From Rothia mucilaginosa (GTDB lineage Bacteria; Actinomycetota; Actinomycetes; Actinomycetales; Micrococcaceae): a stretch of DNA of 64,000 nt. Each line of letters opens with the position of its first letter. Position 1 is the stretch's first letter. The notes under the pieces are model-generated. The model searched no databases. It saw nothing but the letters and a program-made list of their open reading frames with translations, and had not been told where the DNA came from. The DNA lies in contig NZ_JVSP01000006.1 in the NCBI RefSeq assembly GCF_001061665.1, positions 106,039-170,038 on the forward strand, in the 5' to 3' direction. A program made the position numbers and the translations under genes. Positions 36,076 to 46,232 of the stretch are shown one piece after another.

Positions 36076-37476
36076 ATGAGCACCACCGTATCCGGCACCA
36101 GGGTCTCCGCCGCGCCGGTCGAGAACACGACGCCTCGCAGCCGCGTGATTCTCGCATCGCTCATTGGTACCACCATTGAGTTCTACGATTTCTATATCTA
36201 CGCCACCGCCGCCGTGGCCGTCTTCCCCGTGCTGTTCTTCCCCGCGAAGGACGCCACGACCGAGCTGCTGGCCTCCTTCGCAACCTTCGGTGTCGCCTTC
36301 GTCGCGCGTCCCCTCGGTTCCATTATTTTTGGCCACTTCGGCGACAAGATTGGTCGTAAGGCAACCCTCGTCGGTGCACTGCTCACCATGGGTATAGCGA
36401 CCTTCATCATCGGCCTGCTGCCCACCTACCACCAGATTGGCCTCTGGGCACCGACCATGCTGACCATCATGCGCTTCTGCCAGGGCCTGGGCCTGGGCGG
36501 CGAATGGTCCGGCGCGGCTCTGCTCGCCAGCGAGTACGCGAAGGAGGGTAAGCGCGCCCGCGCCGCCATGTGGCCTCAGCTGGGTGCACCCATCGGCTTC
36601 GTTCTCGCCAACGGCTTCATGCTGATTCTGACCAGCTTCATCGCTTTTAACTCCACCACCGACGCGAAGAACCTCGAGCACCCCTTCCTCGTCTGGGGTT
36701 GGCGTATCCCGTTCCTGCTCTCCATCGTGATGGTCGCCGTCGGCCTCTACGTGCGTTTCCGCCTGGAGGAGACCCCCGTCTTCGCCAAGGCTGCCGCCAA
36801 CAATGAGAAGGTTAAGACCCCGCTCGTCGAGGCGTTCAAGGTTGCCTGGTGGCCCATGATTCAGGGTACCTTCATCATGGTTGCTTGCTACGTGCTGTTC
36901 TACCTGATGACCGCGTGGGTTCTCTCCTACGGTATCGCCAAGGCAGAGAAGGGTGGCCTGGCCATTCCGTACCACGAGTTCCTCATCATTCAGCTGGTCT
37001 CGATTATCGGCTTCGCCATCTTCATCCCGATCTCGGGTTGGCTGGCTGATAAGTACGGCCGCCGCACCCAGCAGCTGTGGACCACCATCGCCATGGCAGT
37101 CTTCGGCCTGTGCTTCGGCCCGCTCATCTCCCCCGCCGTCGTCGGTACCGGTGCGAACGTGGACACCGTCGCCGTGACTGTCTTCATCTTCATCGGCATG
37201 TGCCTGATGGGTCTGTCCTTCGGTTCCATGTCCGCATACCTGCCGGAGCTGTACCCCACCAACGTGCGCTACACCGCCAGCGGTATCGCCTACAACGTGG
37301 CTTCCATCCTCGGTGCGGCTCTGACCCCGTTCGTGGCGGTTTGGCTGAACTCCTCCTTCGGCGTGGCCGCCGTGGGTGGCTACCTGGCCTTCGCCTCGAT
37401 TCTGAGCGTCGTCTTCATCCTGCTCACTCACGAAACCCGTGACGTGGACATGAACGCCGTCGGCTCCAAGAAGTAA
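36076..37476 (+). CDS. MFS transporter, metabolite:H+ symporter (MHS) family
   Basis: A 466-aa 12-helix permease that probably takes up a small organic acid, osmolyte or aromatic acid with protons. The MHS hallmarks are present: GTTIEFYDFYIYATAAVAVFP in helix 1, the loop 2-3 motif GHFGDKIGRKATL, LGLGGEWSGAALLASEYA in helix 4-5, and the second-half loop GWLADKYGRRTQQ. It resembles the ShiA/ProP/KgtP group, but the substrate cannot be decided. It has its own promoter region and a strong terminator, so it is probably monocistronic. Confidence 0.9.
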   Translation: MSTTVSGTRVSAAPVENTTPRSRVILASLIGTTIEFYDFYIYATAAVAVFPVLFFPAKDATTELLASFATFGVAFVARPLGSIIFGHFGDKIGRKATLVGALLTMGIATFIIGLLPTYHQIGLWAPTMLTIMRFCQGLGLGGEWSGAALLASEYAKEGKRARAAMWPQLGAPIGFVLANGFMLILTSFIAFNSTTDAKNLEHPFLVWGWRIPFLLSIVMVAVGLYVRFRLEETPVFAKAAANNEKVKTPLVEAFKVAWWPMIQGTFIMVACYVLFYLMTAWVLSYGIAKAEKGGLAIPYHEFLIIQLVSIIGFAIFIPISGWLADKYGRRTQQLWTTIAMAVFGLCFGPLISPAVVGTGANVDTVAVTVFIFIGMCLMGLSFGSMSAYLPELYPTNVRYTASGIAYNVASILGAALTPFVAVWLNSSFGVAAVGGYLAFASILSVVFILLTHETRDVDMNAVGSKK

Positions 37477-37504
37477 AGTTCTACAAGGTAGCCGAAAGCA
37501 ACAA

Positions 37505-37551
37505 GCGGTGGGGGCCGCCTTCCATATCTCATGGAAGGCGGCCCCCACCGC
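37505..37551. terminator. Bidirectional terminator between transporter and lpdA
   Basis: A 19-bp stem with arms GCGGTGGGGGCCGCCTTCC and GGAAGGCGGCCCCCACCGC around an ATATCTCAT loop, followed by CTTTT on the plus strand. It lies between convergent genes. Confidence 0.85.
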
Positions 37552-37575
37552 TTTTGTGTCTGTTCCCGGATGCGG

Positions 37576-38997
37576 TTAGAACTTACCGCGGGTATGCAGC
37601 TTGCGCGCCGCCTCGGCAATCGAGCCGGACAGCGAGGGGTACACCGTGAAGGTCTCGGCCAAATCGTCCACCGTGAGCTTCTTCTCCACGGCCAGGGCGA
37701 TCGGGTAAATCAGCTCGGAGGCGCGCTGGCCCACGACCACGCCGCCGATGACGGTACCCGAGTGGCGGCGGGCGAAAACCTTCACGAAGCCGTCACGCAT
37801 TGCCATCATCTTGGCGCGGGGGTTGGTGCTCAGCTGCAGGGTCACGGCCTCGCCGCGGTAGGAGCCCTCGTGCAGGTCGTTCTCGCTGATGCCGACGGTC
37901 GCAATTTCGGGCGAGGTGAAGATGTTCGCCGCGACCTTGTCGGTGCGCAGGGGGCGCACGGCGTCACCCAGGATATGCGCCATCGCGATGCGGCCCTGCA
38001 TGGCGGCCACGGAGGCCAGCGGGTACACGCCCGTACAGTCGCCGGCCGCGTAGATATTGTTCACGCTCGTGCGGGACACGCCGTCCACCGTAATGTGGCC
38101 GCTCGGGGCGTGCTCCACGCCCGCCGCGTCCAGGCCCAAATCTTCGGTGTTGGGAATCGAACCGATAGCCACGAGGCAGTGCGTACCCGAGACCTTGCGG
38201 CCGTCCGAGAGGGTCACGATGACACCCGAGCCGTCCTCGGTGCGCTCCACTGCGGAGGCGCGGGAGCGGGGCATGACGCGCACGCCGCGACGCTCGAAGA
38301 CGTCTTCCAGCACGCGGGCGGCGTCCTCGTCCTCGCCGGGAAGCACGCGGTCGCGGGAGGATACCAGGGTCACCTTCGATCCCAGACCGTTATAGGCCGA
38401 GGCGAACTCGGCGCCGGTCACGCCCGAACCGATCACGATGAGCTCCTCGGGCACCTCGCTGAGGTTGTACAGCTGGGTCCAGGTGAGGATGCGCTCGCCG
38501 TCGGGCATGCCCGTGGGCATCTCGCGCGGATGCGTGCCCACCGAAAGCAGCACGAAGTCGGCGTGTAGCGGGTAGACGAGGCCGGCCTCGTCGGTCACCT
38601 GCACCGTGTGGCGGTCCAGGAGCTTGCCGGTGCCGTGAATAATCTTCACGCCAGCCGAGGCCAGGGCGCGCTTGATGTCTGCAGACTGCTGCTGGGCCAG
38701 GTCGCGCACTCGGCGGTTCACGCGGTCCATGTCTACCCGAAGCTGCGGGGCCTTGCCCTTGGTATTCTCAATGCCCAGGCTTCCGGCTTCGGAAAAGCGG
38801 GTCATCATATCCGCCGTGGCGATAAGCGTCTTGGAGGGCACGACGTCCGTTAGCACGGCCGAGCCGCCGATGGCCTTGCGCTCGATAAGCGTCACGTCTG
38901 CCTGCGAGGATGCGGCCGCCATCGCGGCCTCGTAGCCGCCGGGTCCGCCGCCAATAATTACAATGCGCTGGGATGCGTAGTTCACCGTTGAAGTCAT
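37576..38997 (-). CDS. lpdA: NAD(P)H-quinone dehydrogenase LpdA-type flavoprotein
   Basis: A 473-aa two-dinucleotide-fold flavoprotein: FAD-binding VIIGGGPGGYEAAMAA, NAD(P)-binding VIGSGVTGAEFAS, AAGDCTGVYPLAS and a C-terminal dimerisation domain. It is not a true dihydrolipoamide dehydrogenase. The redox disulfide site reads GGSAVLTDVVPSK, with both cysteines missing, and the usual C-terminal His-Glu pair is replaced (VYPSLSGSIAE). This matches the mycobacterial LpdA (Rv3303c) type, which transfers electrons from NAD(P)H to quinones. It is encoded beside mfd in reverse order. Confidence 0.86.
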   Translation of the reverse strand: MTSTVNYASQRIVIIGGGPGGYEAAMAAASSQADVTLIERKAIGGSAVLTDVVPSKTLIATADMMTRFSEAGSLGIENTKGKAPQLRVDMDRVNRRVRDLAQQQSADIKRALASAGVKIIHGTGKLLDRHTVQVTDEAGLVYPLHADFVLLSVGTHPREMPTGMPDGERILTWTQLYNLSEVPEELIVIGSGVTGAEFASAYNGLGSKVTLVSSRDRVLPGEDEDAARVLEDVFERRGVRVMPRSRASAVERTEDGSGVIVTLSDGRKVSGTHCLVAIGSIPNTEDLGLDAAGVEHAPSGHITVDGVSRTSVNNIYAAGDCTGVYPLASVAAMQGRIAMAHILGDAVRPLRTDKVAANIFTSPEIATVGISENDLHEGSYRGEAVTLQLSTNPRAKMMAMRDGFVKVFARRHSGTVIGGVVVGQRASELIYPIALAVEKKLTVDDLAETFTVYPSLSGSIAEAARKLHTRGKF

Positions 38998-39121
38998 GCC
39001 TTAATTGTGAGCTATGCCGCCTGTGCAGGGCAAACGCACTCGCCGTGCAGATGTGCCATATTATGACACTCCGCACGGCAAGCTTCATCCACGGCGTGCT
39101 TCCCCCGAGGGCGCGGGTGGT

Positions 39122-39147
39122 GCGGGCCGGGTGCTCCCCCGGCCCGC
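39122..39147 (-). terminator. Possible mfd terminator
   Basis: A 10-bp stem GCGGGCCGGG / CCCGGCCCGC about 32 nt past the mfd stop. It lacks a T-tract on the minus strand. Confidence 0.4.
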
Positions 39148-39178
39148 TATTCCCCTACCTCGCTATTGCTCAGCCCTG

Positions 39179-42100
39179 TTACTCTTCGAGGGCCTGCGGC
39201 TTCTCCGCGTAAATCGAGTTGATGAACTTCTCGGCCCACTCCAGCATGGGGCGGTCCACCAGCTCCTTGCCGCCAACCGGCATGGTCTTCGGGCGGGGAA
39301 CCAGGGTCAGCCAGGTGTCCATGCCCTTCGGCTGGGCGTGCGTGGAGCCGGGGTATACGCGCTTCAGGCGCATCTGGCGTGACTCCGGCAGGGGCTGGGC
39401 GCTCACCACGCGCACCTTCGGCCCCAGCACCACCATCTCGTGAATACCGGCGGCGCGGGCGTGCATCCTGAGCGTGGCCACGGCCAGCAGGTTCTCCACG
39501 GCCTCGGGCAGCTCACCGTAACGGTCGGCCAGCTCCTCACGAGCCTCCGCAATCTTCTCTTCGGTGTCGGCCGCCGCGATCTGGCGGTAGGCCTGCAGAC
39601 GCAGGCGCTCCGAGTCAATGTAGGTGTGCGGGATATGCGCGTTGACGGGCAGGTCGATCTTCGTCTCGACCTCGCGCTCCTCCTTCTCGCCGCGGTAGTT
39701 CGCCACGGCCTCACCCACCAGGCGCAGGTACAGGTCAAAGCCCACGCCCGCGATGTGACCGGACTGCTCGCCGCCGAGCAGGTTGCCGGCACCGCGAATC
39801 TCCAGGTCCTTCATGGCCAGCTGCAGGCCCGCGCCGAGCTCGTTGTGGGTCGCCACGGCCTTCAGACGCTCGTGGGCAATCTCGCCGAGGGTCTTGTCCA
39901 CCGGGTACAGGAAGTACGCGTAGGCGCGCTCGCGTCCACGACCCACGCGTCCGCGCAGCTGGTGCAGCTGGCTCAGACCGTAGTTCTGGGCGTTGTCCAC
40001 GATGAGCGTGTTCGCGTTCGAGATGTCCAGGCCGGTCTCCACGATGGTCGTGCACACCAGCACATCGAAGCGGCGCTCCCAGAAGTCCACGATAATCTGC
40101 TCCAGGCGCGACTCGCTCATGCGGCCGTGTGCGGTGGCGATGCGCGCCTCCGGCACGAGCTTACCGATTTCGGCGGCCACGTTGTCGATATCGGCCACGC
40201 GGTTGTGCACGAAGAACACCTGGCCCTCGCGCATGAGCTCGCGGCGAATCGCGGCGGTAATCTGGCTGTCGGTGCGCGGGCCGACGAAGGTGAGCACGGG
40301 GTGCCGTTCCTCGGGGGCGGTGGCCAGCGTCGAGGTTTCGCGAATACCGGTCAGCGACATTTCGAGGGTGCGCGGGATCGGGGTTGCGCTCATGGCCAGC
40401 ACGTCCACATTGGTGCGCATCTGCTTGAGCTTTTCCTTGTGCTCCACGCCGAAGCGCTGCTCCTCGTCAATGATGACCAGGCCCAAATCCTTGAACACGA
40501 TACTCTCCGAGAGAATGCGGTGGGTACCGATCACCACGTCCACCGCGCCGGAGGCGATTTCCTCGGTAATCTGGCGGGTTTCTTTCGCCTTCTGGAAGCG
40601 GGAGAGCACACGAATCTTCACGGGGAAGCCCGAGAAACGCTCGGTGAAGGTTTCGTAGTGCTGCTGGGCGAGCAGGGTCGTGGGCACGAGCACGGCAACC
40701 TGCTTGCCGTCCTGCACGGCCTTGAATGCGGCACGCACGGCGACCTCGGTTTTGCCGAACCCCACGTCGCCCGAGATGAGGCGGTCCATGGGGATTTCTT
40801 TCTCCATGTCCTCCTTCACCTCGTGGATGGCGGTGAGCTGGTCGGGGGTCTCGTTGTAGGGGAAGGACTCTTCGAGTTCGCGCTGCCAGGGGGTGTCGGG
40901 CGCGAAGGCGTGGCCTCGCGAGGCCTGGCGCGCCGAGTAGAGTTTCACCAGGTCGGCGGCGATTTCCTTGACGGCCTTGCGAGCGCGGGACTTGGTCTTG
41001 ACCCAGTCGCTGCCGCCCATCTTCGACAGGGAGGGGTTCTCCCCGCCCACGTAGTTGGAGATGAGGTCCAGTTGGTCCGAGGGCACGAAGAGTCGGTCGG
41101 GTGCACCGCCGCGCTTGGAGGGGGCGTACTCGATGACCAGGTATTCCTTCATAGGCTGCACCCCGTTGACGGGTGCGGCGCCGGCCACCGGGCGGGAGGT
41201 CATCTCGACGAAGCGGCCGATGCCGTGCCGCTCGTGCACCACGTAGTCGCCGGGGTTCAGCGCGAGCGGGTCGACGGCGTTGCGGCGGCGGCGCGTCTTA
41301 AACTTCTGACCCGATGCGGAGCGCGGCGCGTAGGTGCCGCGGCGGCCGAGCAGTTCGGCCTCGGTGAAGACGGCGAGCTTGGCGTCCTCGAACAGGAAGC
41401 CCGCGGATGCGGGTGCCTCGCACACCTCGACGATGCCGTGCTCGAGGTCCCCGGCGGGGTCCTCCTCGAGGCTTACTCGGCGTGCGGCGGGCACGGAGGC
41501 GGCCCCCTCCTCCCCGGAGTGGAGCAGAGCGATGAGCCGGTCGGTCGAGCCGCGGCCGTTGGTGAGGGCGAGGACGGTCCACTGCTGCTGGATGAGGTCG
41601 CCGAGGCTTTCGAGCATCCGGTGCACGGAGCCGTTGAATGCGGTGGCGGGCCGGGCGGTTAGGGTGTAGGTGTCGATGCCCTCCTCGATGGCGTCGGCCA
41701 GGGCCCCGTTCTGCAGGTTTTCGACGGATTCGATGGCCTCGGCGGCGTCTTCGAGCAGGCTGTCGTCGGTGGTGAGCTCGGTGATGTCCCACCAGCTCAG
41801 GTGTGCGGCGAGGGCCTCGGCGCGGGTGCTGTCGATGGTGCGGAATCCGCTGTCGCTCAGGCGCAGCTGGCCCAGGTCGATGGGCGAGACCGCGTCAGCC
41901 TCGGCGGCGGTGTCCCAGGCGGCGGCGAGGAATTCCTCGTTGGTGGCGACGAGGTCTTCGGCGCGGGCGCGCACTCGCTCGGGTTCGACGCTGACCACCA
42001 GGGATCCGGCGGGTAGTAGCGCGGTGAGGGTGGTCATGGAGTCGACGAGCAGGGGCGTGAGCGATTCCATGCCCTCAACGTAGATGCCGCCGGCAATCTT

Positions 42101-42943
42101 TTCGAGCATGGATGCGGCGGCCGGGTAGTCGGCCTTCAGGCGCGCGGCGCGGCTCATAACCTCGGGGGTGATGAGTAGCTCGCGGCAGGGCAGCAGGGTA
42201 AGTTCGGTGAGCTCTCCTCCCCCGCTGAGGGTGCGCTGGTCGGCCACGGAGAAGTGGCGCATCTCGTCGAGCTCGTCACCGAAGAATTCGAGGCGCACGG
42301 GGGTGGTGGCGGTGGGCGGGAAGACGTCGATGATGCCGCCGCGCACCGCGTACTCGCCGCGCTTGGCGACCAGATCCACGCGGGAGTAGGCGGCGTCGTT
42401 CAGGCCGCGCACCACGTCCTTGAAGGGGTATTCCTCGCCGCGGACCAGGTGCACGGGTTCGAGCTTTTCGATGCCGGAGACGATGGGCTGGATGACGGCG
42501 CGCACGGGGGCGACCACGATGCGGGGGCGGCTCGCGGCGGGCCCGGTGATGGCTCGTAGCACCTGCAGGCGGCGGCCGATGGTGTCGGATCGGGGCGAGA
42601 GGCGCTCGTGCGGCAGGGTTTCCCAGGCCGGCATCATGGCAATGTCTTCTGCGGGCAGGTAGGAGCGCAGGGCGTGGGCCAGGTCTTCGGCCTGGCGGTC
42701 GGTGGGGGCAATGACGAGGCTGAGCGCCTCCGGGGTGCCTTCGCGCACCGCGGTGGAGAGGTCGGCCAGCAGGGCCGCGTGGGTTCCGGCGACGGCCCCG
42801 ATGAGGGTGCGGGCGCTACGCTCGGCGGCGGGTACGGCGGCCGCGGCGCGGATGGCAGCCCAGCGTTCCTGCCGGTTGAGCAGCTTCAGGAGGGGGTACA
42901 GCGGTGCGGCGGGGCTCTTCTGTGTCGCGCGGGTGGGGCTCAA
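39179..42943 (-). CDS. mfd: Transcription-repair coupling factor
   Basis: A 1254-aa ATP-driven translocase that removes stalled RNA polymerase and recruits UvrA to lesions. Domains in order are the UvrB-like N-terminal module, the RNA-polymerase-interacting CarD-like domain (about 555-640, PGDYVVHERHGIGRFVEM), RecG-like motor domains with Walker A SGDVGFGKTEVA near 728 and DEEQRFGVEHKE near 825, motif VI QLRGRVGRGRERAYAYF, and the C-terminal TRCF domain. The start is a TTG at 42943 with AGGAG five nt upstream. A nearby ATG at 42960 is out of frame and stops at once, which supports the TTG. Confidence 0.96.
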   Translation of the reverse strand: MSPTRATQKSPAAPLYPLLKLLNRQERWAAIRAAAAVPAAERSARTLIGAVAGTHAALLADLSTAVREGTPEALSLVIAPTDRQAEDLAHALRSYLPAEDIAMMPAWETLPHERLSPRSDTIGRRLQVLRAITGPAASRPRIVVAPVRAVIQPIVSGIEKLEPVHLVRGEEYPFKDVVRGLNDAAYSRVDLVAKRGEYAVRGGIIDVFPPTATTPVRLEFFGDELDEMRHFSVADQRTLSGGGELTELTLLPCRELLITPEVMSRAARLKADYPAAASMLEKIAGGIYVEGMESLTPLLVDSMTTLTALLPAGSLVVSVEPERVRARAEDLVATNEEFLAAAWDTAAEADAVSPIDLGQLRLSDSGFRTIDSTRAEALAAHLSWWDITELTTDDSLLEDAAEAIESVENLQNGALADAIEEGIDTYTLTARPATAFNGSVHRMLESLGDLIQQQWTVLALTNGRGSTDRLIALLHSGEEGAASVPAARRVSLEEDPAGDLEHGIVEVCEAPASAGFLFEDAKLAVFTEAELLGRRGTYAPRSASGQKFKTRRRRNAVDPLALNPGDYVVHERHGIGRFVEMTSRPVAGAAPVNGVQPMKEYLVIEYAPSKRGGAPDRLFVPSDQLDLISNYVGGENPSLSKMGGSDWVKTKSRARKAVKEIAADLVKLYSARQASRGHAFAPDTPWQRELEESFPYNETPDQLTAIHEVKEDMEKEIPMDRLISGDVGFGKTEVAVRAAFKAVQDGKQVAVLVPTTLLAQQHYETFTERFSGFPVKIRVLSRFQKAKETRQITEEIASGAVDVVIGTHRILSESIVFKDLGLVIIDEEQRFGVEHKEKLKQMRTNVDVLAMSATPIPRTLEMSLTGIRETSTLATAPEERHPVLTFVGPRTDSQITAAIRRELMREGQVFFVHNRVADIDNVAAEIGKLVPEARIATAHGRMSESRLEQIIVDFWERRFDVLVCTTIVETGLDISNANTLIVDNAQNYGLSQLHQLRGRVGRGRERAYAYFLYPVDKTLGEIAHERLKAVATHNELGAGLQLAMKDLEIRGAGNLLGGEQSGHIAGVGFDLYLRLVGEAVANYRGEKEEREVETKIDLPVNAHIPHTYIDSERLRLQAYRQIAAADTEEKIAEAREELADRYGELPEAVENLLAVATLRMHARAAGIHEMVVLGPKVRVVSAQPLPESRQMRLKRVYPGSTHAQPKGMDTWLTLVPRPKTMPVGGKELVDRPMLEWAEKFINSIYAEKPQALEE

Positions 42944-43440
42944 GGCTTCTCCTGAATCATGGTGTGTACGGTGCGAGCTGAGTGAGTGGGACGAGTCGAA
43001 CGGGAGGTATTCCCGCTCTTCCCGCCGCTCGTGTGAACAGCTTTTTTATTCTAAAGCGGCTCCACCCTGCGCGGGTATTTCGCTTTCTTCGTTTCGCAGG
43101 GCGGCGAATATTTCTTAAATATTCTGCGTGCCAGTTTCTTATATTTCGAGGGTGCCCGGTCTGCGTGATTTTTGAAGTCTTTCTCTCTCCTCAACATTTA
43201 GGGCACAAATCACATTTTTCCGGTATGCGCGCAGAGCCTCCGGGCCCCGAATTCTCAGCTTCATCCTGTACGCTAGTCAATACACCGACGAGAGCACTCT
43301 CACGCATTCTTCCGAAACGAAGTGTTTTAAAGAATTACCACCTTTTATATGCATTTCGTGATGCGCTGTGCTTCTTTGAGGTCTCAATATCACCGTTTCT
43401 TTCGATGTTTCTTCCGGAACGTCGCATCAGAAAGACACAT
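42944..43440. other. Divergent intergenic region between mfd and the first adhesin gene
   Basis: 497 nt, noticeably more AT-rich than the flanking genes (many TTT, ATA and TAT runs between 43070 and 43420). The plus-strand frame is open through it but has unlikely codon use. It should contain the promoter of the first surface-protein gene. No clear -10/-35 pair or repeat was identified. Confidence 0.5.
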
Positions 43441-45801
43441 ATGACAACCACATACACACAGCGTCCCGACGCCGCGCCCCGCAAGCGGGCGGCGAAAAAG
43501 TGGGCCGCATTCGCACTCGCTATGGGTACCGCGTTTGCCGCGGCACCTTTGATTCCCTCTACGCCCGCCTCCGCCGCGATCGGAACCCACGATGGCTCCA
43601 GCAGCGATAAGGCGGCTGCTTCATGTTACGAGGTCAAGCAGGTCAACCCCTCGGCCTCTTCTGGCACCTACTGGCTGTACACCCCGGCCATGAGCGGTCC
43701 CGCGCAGTTCTACTGCGATCAGGAGACCGACGGCGGCGGCTGGGTCATGGTTGGCCGCGGCCGAGAGGGCTGGACCGAGTCCTACAACGGCACGGGCGAC
43801 CCGAACCAGCTGCACCAGAACCCGACCGGACCGGCCGCGTTCACCCCGGTCCAGCTCTCGGGCACCACCGTGGATGCCCTGCTGAACGGTATTAAGCCGC
43901 AGGACCTCCCCGACGGCATGCGCCTGCACCGTGCGCACAACGCGAAGGGCACCCAGTGGCAGGACGTGTACGTTCAGCGCCCCCAGACGGATCAGTGGAC
44001 CTGGGCCATGAGCTACGCCCAGCGCTGGGGTACCGTGCGCTTCTCGGGCGCGGGTATTAACCGCACCGCCCACATGGGTCTTTTCGCCTCGCAGATGGCG
44101 CCGGGCATCACGACCAGCTCCGTGAAGTTCTTCGCGAACCCGAACCAGGGTTACCAGATTGGTTTTGCGTACGGTGCGCTGGTGAACTTCGGTAGCGAAA
44201 ACCCGGATTCGTACATCTACCAGAAGCGCGGTTCGGCCGGTTACTCCATCCCCTTCACCCAGGTGTTCTTGCGCCCGAAGCTGACGCAGAACGACCTGCA
44301 TTTCTCCTCGATCGGTTCGGGTTCCGCGGCAAGCAACCGTCGCGCCCTGCCCAATAGCTACACGATGCCCGTGCGTTGGCGTACGAGCGAGCAGACCGGT
44401 ACCGGCAAGAAGAACGAGATGAACACCTACGTTCAGGCCATCACCCAGGTGGGCGATACGGTCTTCACCGGCGGCGACTTCAAGTACGTCGAGTCGGCCG
44501 GTGGCGAGCGCGTGAACCAGTCCTTCCTGGCCGGTTACAACGTGGATTCGGGCGAGCTGGTTCGTTCCTTCCGCCCGACCTTCAACGGTCAGATTAAGGC
44601 GCTTGAGGCCCTGCCGAATAACCGCCTGGCGGTTGGTGGCGAGTTCACCGAGGTCAACGGTGAGAAGGTCAACCACTTCGTGATTCTGGATGCGACCACA
44701 GGCCAGATTGACCGTACCTGGGATATTCAGGTGCAGCGCCGTAACGGCGATGCGGCTCAGGTGAAGACCCTGCTGGTGCAGGACGGTTACCTCTACATCG
44801 GCGGTAACTTCACCCACGTGAAGGGCAATACTTCTAAGGCGTACGCGTACGCACGCGGTGCGGCCCGCATCAAGCTCTCCAACGGTGCGGCGGACTGGAA
44901 TTGGCGCCCGAACTTCAACGGCACGGTCAATGGCATTACCGCCGCTTCCGATAATTCGACGGTTCACGCCGCCGGTTACTTTACCGAGCTGAACAATCAG
45001 CGCGCTTTCCGTCTGGCCGCGCTGAAGGGCTCCGACGCTTCGAACATTAAGTGGGAGTGGGAACCTTCGCTGAAGCTGAACATTACTGACCGCATTGTGT
45101 ACGCGTTCCAGTTCGATGTTCAGGATGCCGGCTCGACCGTGTGGACCGGCGGTGCCGACCACCTGATCGCTAACTACTCGAAGAACGGTTACGGCCGTAT
45201 TTCTTCGTCCATCTCTAAGTACGGTGGCGACTGGCAGGACCTGCACCTGAGCGGTAACACGATTTACGGTGCTTGCCACTGCGGCGACGTTCTCTTCGAG
45301 GGCTCGACCGGCTACCACACGTACTGGAAGGAATCGAAGGCCGTTCACCGCATGCGTCTGGTGGCCGCTTTCGATAAGGACAGCGGCGAGGTCATCGGCG
45401 AGTTCAGCCCGGTGCTCAAGGGCGCCAGCGGCTACGGCGTGTGGGAGTCCTTCGTGGATTCGCGCGGCAACCTGTGGGTGGGCGGCGACATTAACCGCTC
45501 GCTGGGTGCTAACGGTGAGCAGCGTACCGTGGGCTTCGCCCGCTTCGCGGCTCGCGACGTGACTCCCCCGGCTACTCCCTCGAACCTTTCGGCCCGTCGA
45601 GATGGTTCGACCGATAAGCTCTCGTGGTCCGGCGTTCGTGAGGGCGGCGTGCGCTACCAGGTGTTGCGCGATGACCGCGTGATTGCCACGGTGAGCGGCA
45701 CCAGCTACGAGGTGGAGCACACCGACGGCGCCCGCTACTACGTGCGCGCAATCGATGGTTCCGAGAATTACTCGGCCTCTACGGGTGCGGTTCAGGCCTA
45801 G
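43441..45801 (+). CDS. Secreted fibrinogen-like YCD/GGGW domain surface protein, paralog 1
   Basis: A 786-aa exported protein. The signal peptide (basic N-terminus, hydrophobic AAFALAMGTAFAAA, cleavage after about residue 46) is followed by a fibrinogen-like subdomain with YCDQETDGGGW at residues 91-101. The middle region contains repeated blades such as FTGGDFKYVES, VGGEFTEVNGEK and IGGNFTHVKGN, which suggest a DUF5122/delta-60-like beta-propeller with a conserved YGACHCGD motif. The C-terminal 90 residues look like fibronectin III (VTPPATPSNLSA...YYVRAIDGSENYSAS). No LPXTG or hydrophobic anchor is present. ATG at 43441 follows AGAAAG. Adhesion or matrix building is inferred from its domains and from the adjacent polysaccharide locus. 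Confidence 0.8.
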   Translation: MTTTYTQRPDAAPRKRAAKKWAAFALAMGTAFAAAPLIPSTPASAAIGTHDGSSSDKAAASCYEVKQVNPSASSGTYWLYTPAMSGPAQFYCDQETDGGGWVMVGRGREGWTESYNGTGDPNQLHQNPTGPAAFTPVQLSGTTVDALLNGIKPQDLPDGMRLHRAHNAKGTQWQDVYVQRPQTDQWTWAMSYAQRWGTVRFSGAGINRTAHMGLFASQMAPGITTSSVKFFANPNQGYQIGFAYGALVNFGSENPDSYIYQKRGSAGYSIPFTQVFLRPKLTQNDLHFSSIGSGSAASNRRALPNSYTMPVRWRTSEQTGTGKKNEMNTYVQAITQVGDTVFTGGDFKYVESAGGERVNQSFLAGYNVDSGELVRSFRPTFNGQIKALEALPNNRLAVGGEFTEVNGEKVNHFVILDATTGQIDRTWDIQVQRRNGDAAQVKTLLVQDGYLYIGGNFTHVKGNTSKAYAYARGAARIKLSNGAADWNWRPNFNGTVNGITAASDNSTVHAAGYFTELNNQRAFRLAALKGSDASNIKWEWEPSLKLNITDRIVYAFQFDVQDAGSTVWTGGADHLIANYSKNGYGRISSSISKYGGDWQDLHLSGNTIYGACHCGDVLFEGSTGYHTYWKESKAVHRMRLVAAFDKDSGEVIGEFSPVLKGASGYGVWESFVDSRGNLWVGGDINRSLGANGEQRTVGFARFAARDVTPPATPSNLSARRDGSTDKLSWSGVREGGVRYQVLRDDRVIATVSGTSYEVEHTDGARYYVRAIDGSENYSASTGAVQA

Positions 45802-46232
45802 CACCCCCGTCGCGGGCTGAATGAGCCCGCGTCTTTCCCGGCTGTCGCCTGCGAGAGGTTCCCCGCGGAACTCTCGCAGGCGGCGGCGCACCCGGGGTAT
45901 CGCTACCCCCCTGGTTTTGGTTCTTTCCGAGCTTGACGCGGCCCGCAGGGTTCGCATCGGCGGTCAGATCCGTTCCGCATCTTCTTGGCGGCCGATCCGG
46001 CGACGTCAGGTGATGCGGTTGAACGCGTTCAGGGGCAGCCGGCGGGTCACCCGCCGACAGGTTCTGAACGTATTCATTCAATTTCCGATAACTACACTCA
46101 CTGATTCCGATGGTGGACACGCTGTTAGCTCGGGTTGAGCGGCTTTCTTTAAGGCGCTCGCAGCACCGATGCGCAAGAGAGCCGAGCATGAGAAACGCGC
46201 CCGCTACCGGTTGAGGTCTCTGAGGAGAGACA
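45802..46232. other. Intergenic region between adhesin paralogs 1 and 2
   Basis: 431 nt. It holds two hairpins (45811-45831 and 45846-45882) after paralog 1. Further on is a loosely repeated GTTGAACGCGTTC / GGTTCTGAACGTATTC segment around 46018-46080, and the likely promoter region of paralog 2. No gene was recognised. Confidence 0.5.
45811..45882 (+). terminator. Tandem terminator hairpins after adhesin paralog 1
   Basis: The first stem CGCGGGCT / AGCCCGCG is followed by TCTTT. The second is a perfect 12-bp stem CGCCTGCGAGAG / CTCTCGCAGGCG. Together they probably end paralog 1 transcription and protect its 3' end. Confidence 0.7.

Noticed and set aside
42982-43440. Extending adhesin paralog 1 to the start of its open frame
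   Set aside because: The upstream part is AT-rich with non-coding character, and the signal peptide starts properly at 43441 behind AGAAAG.
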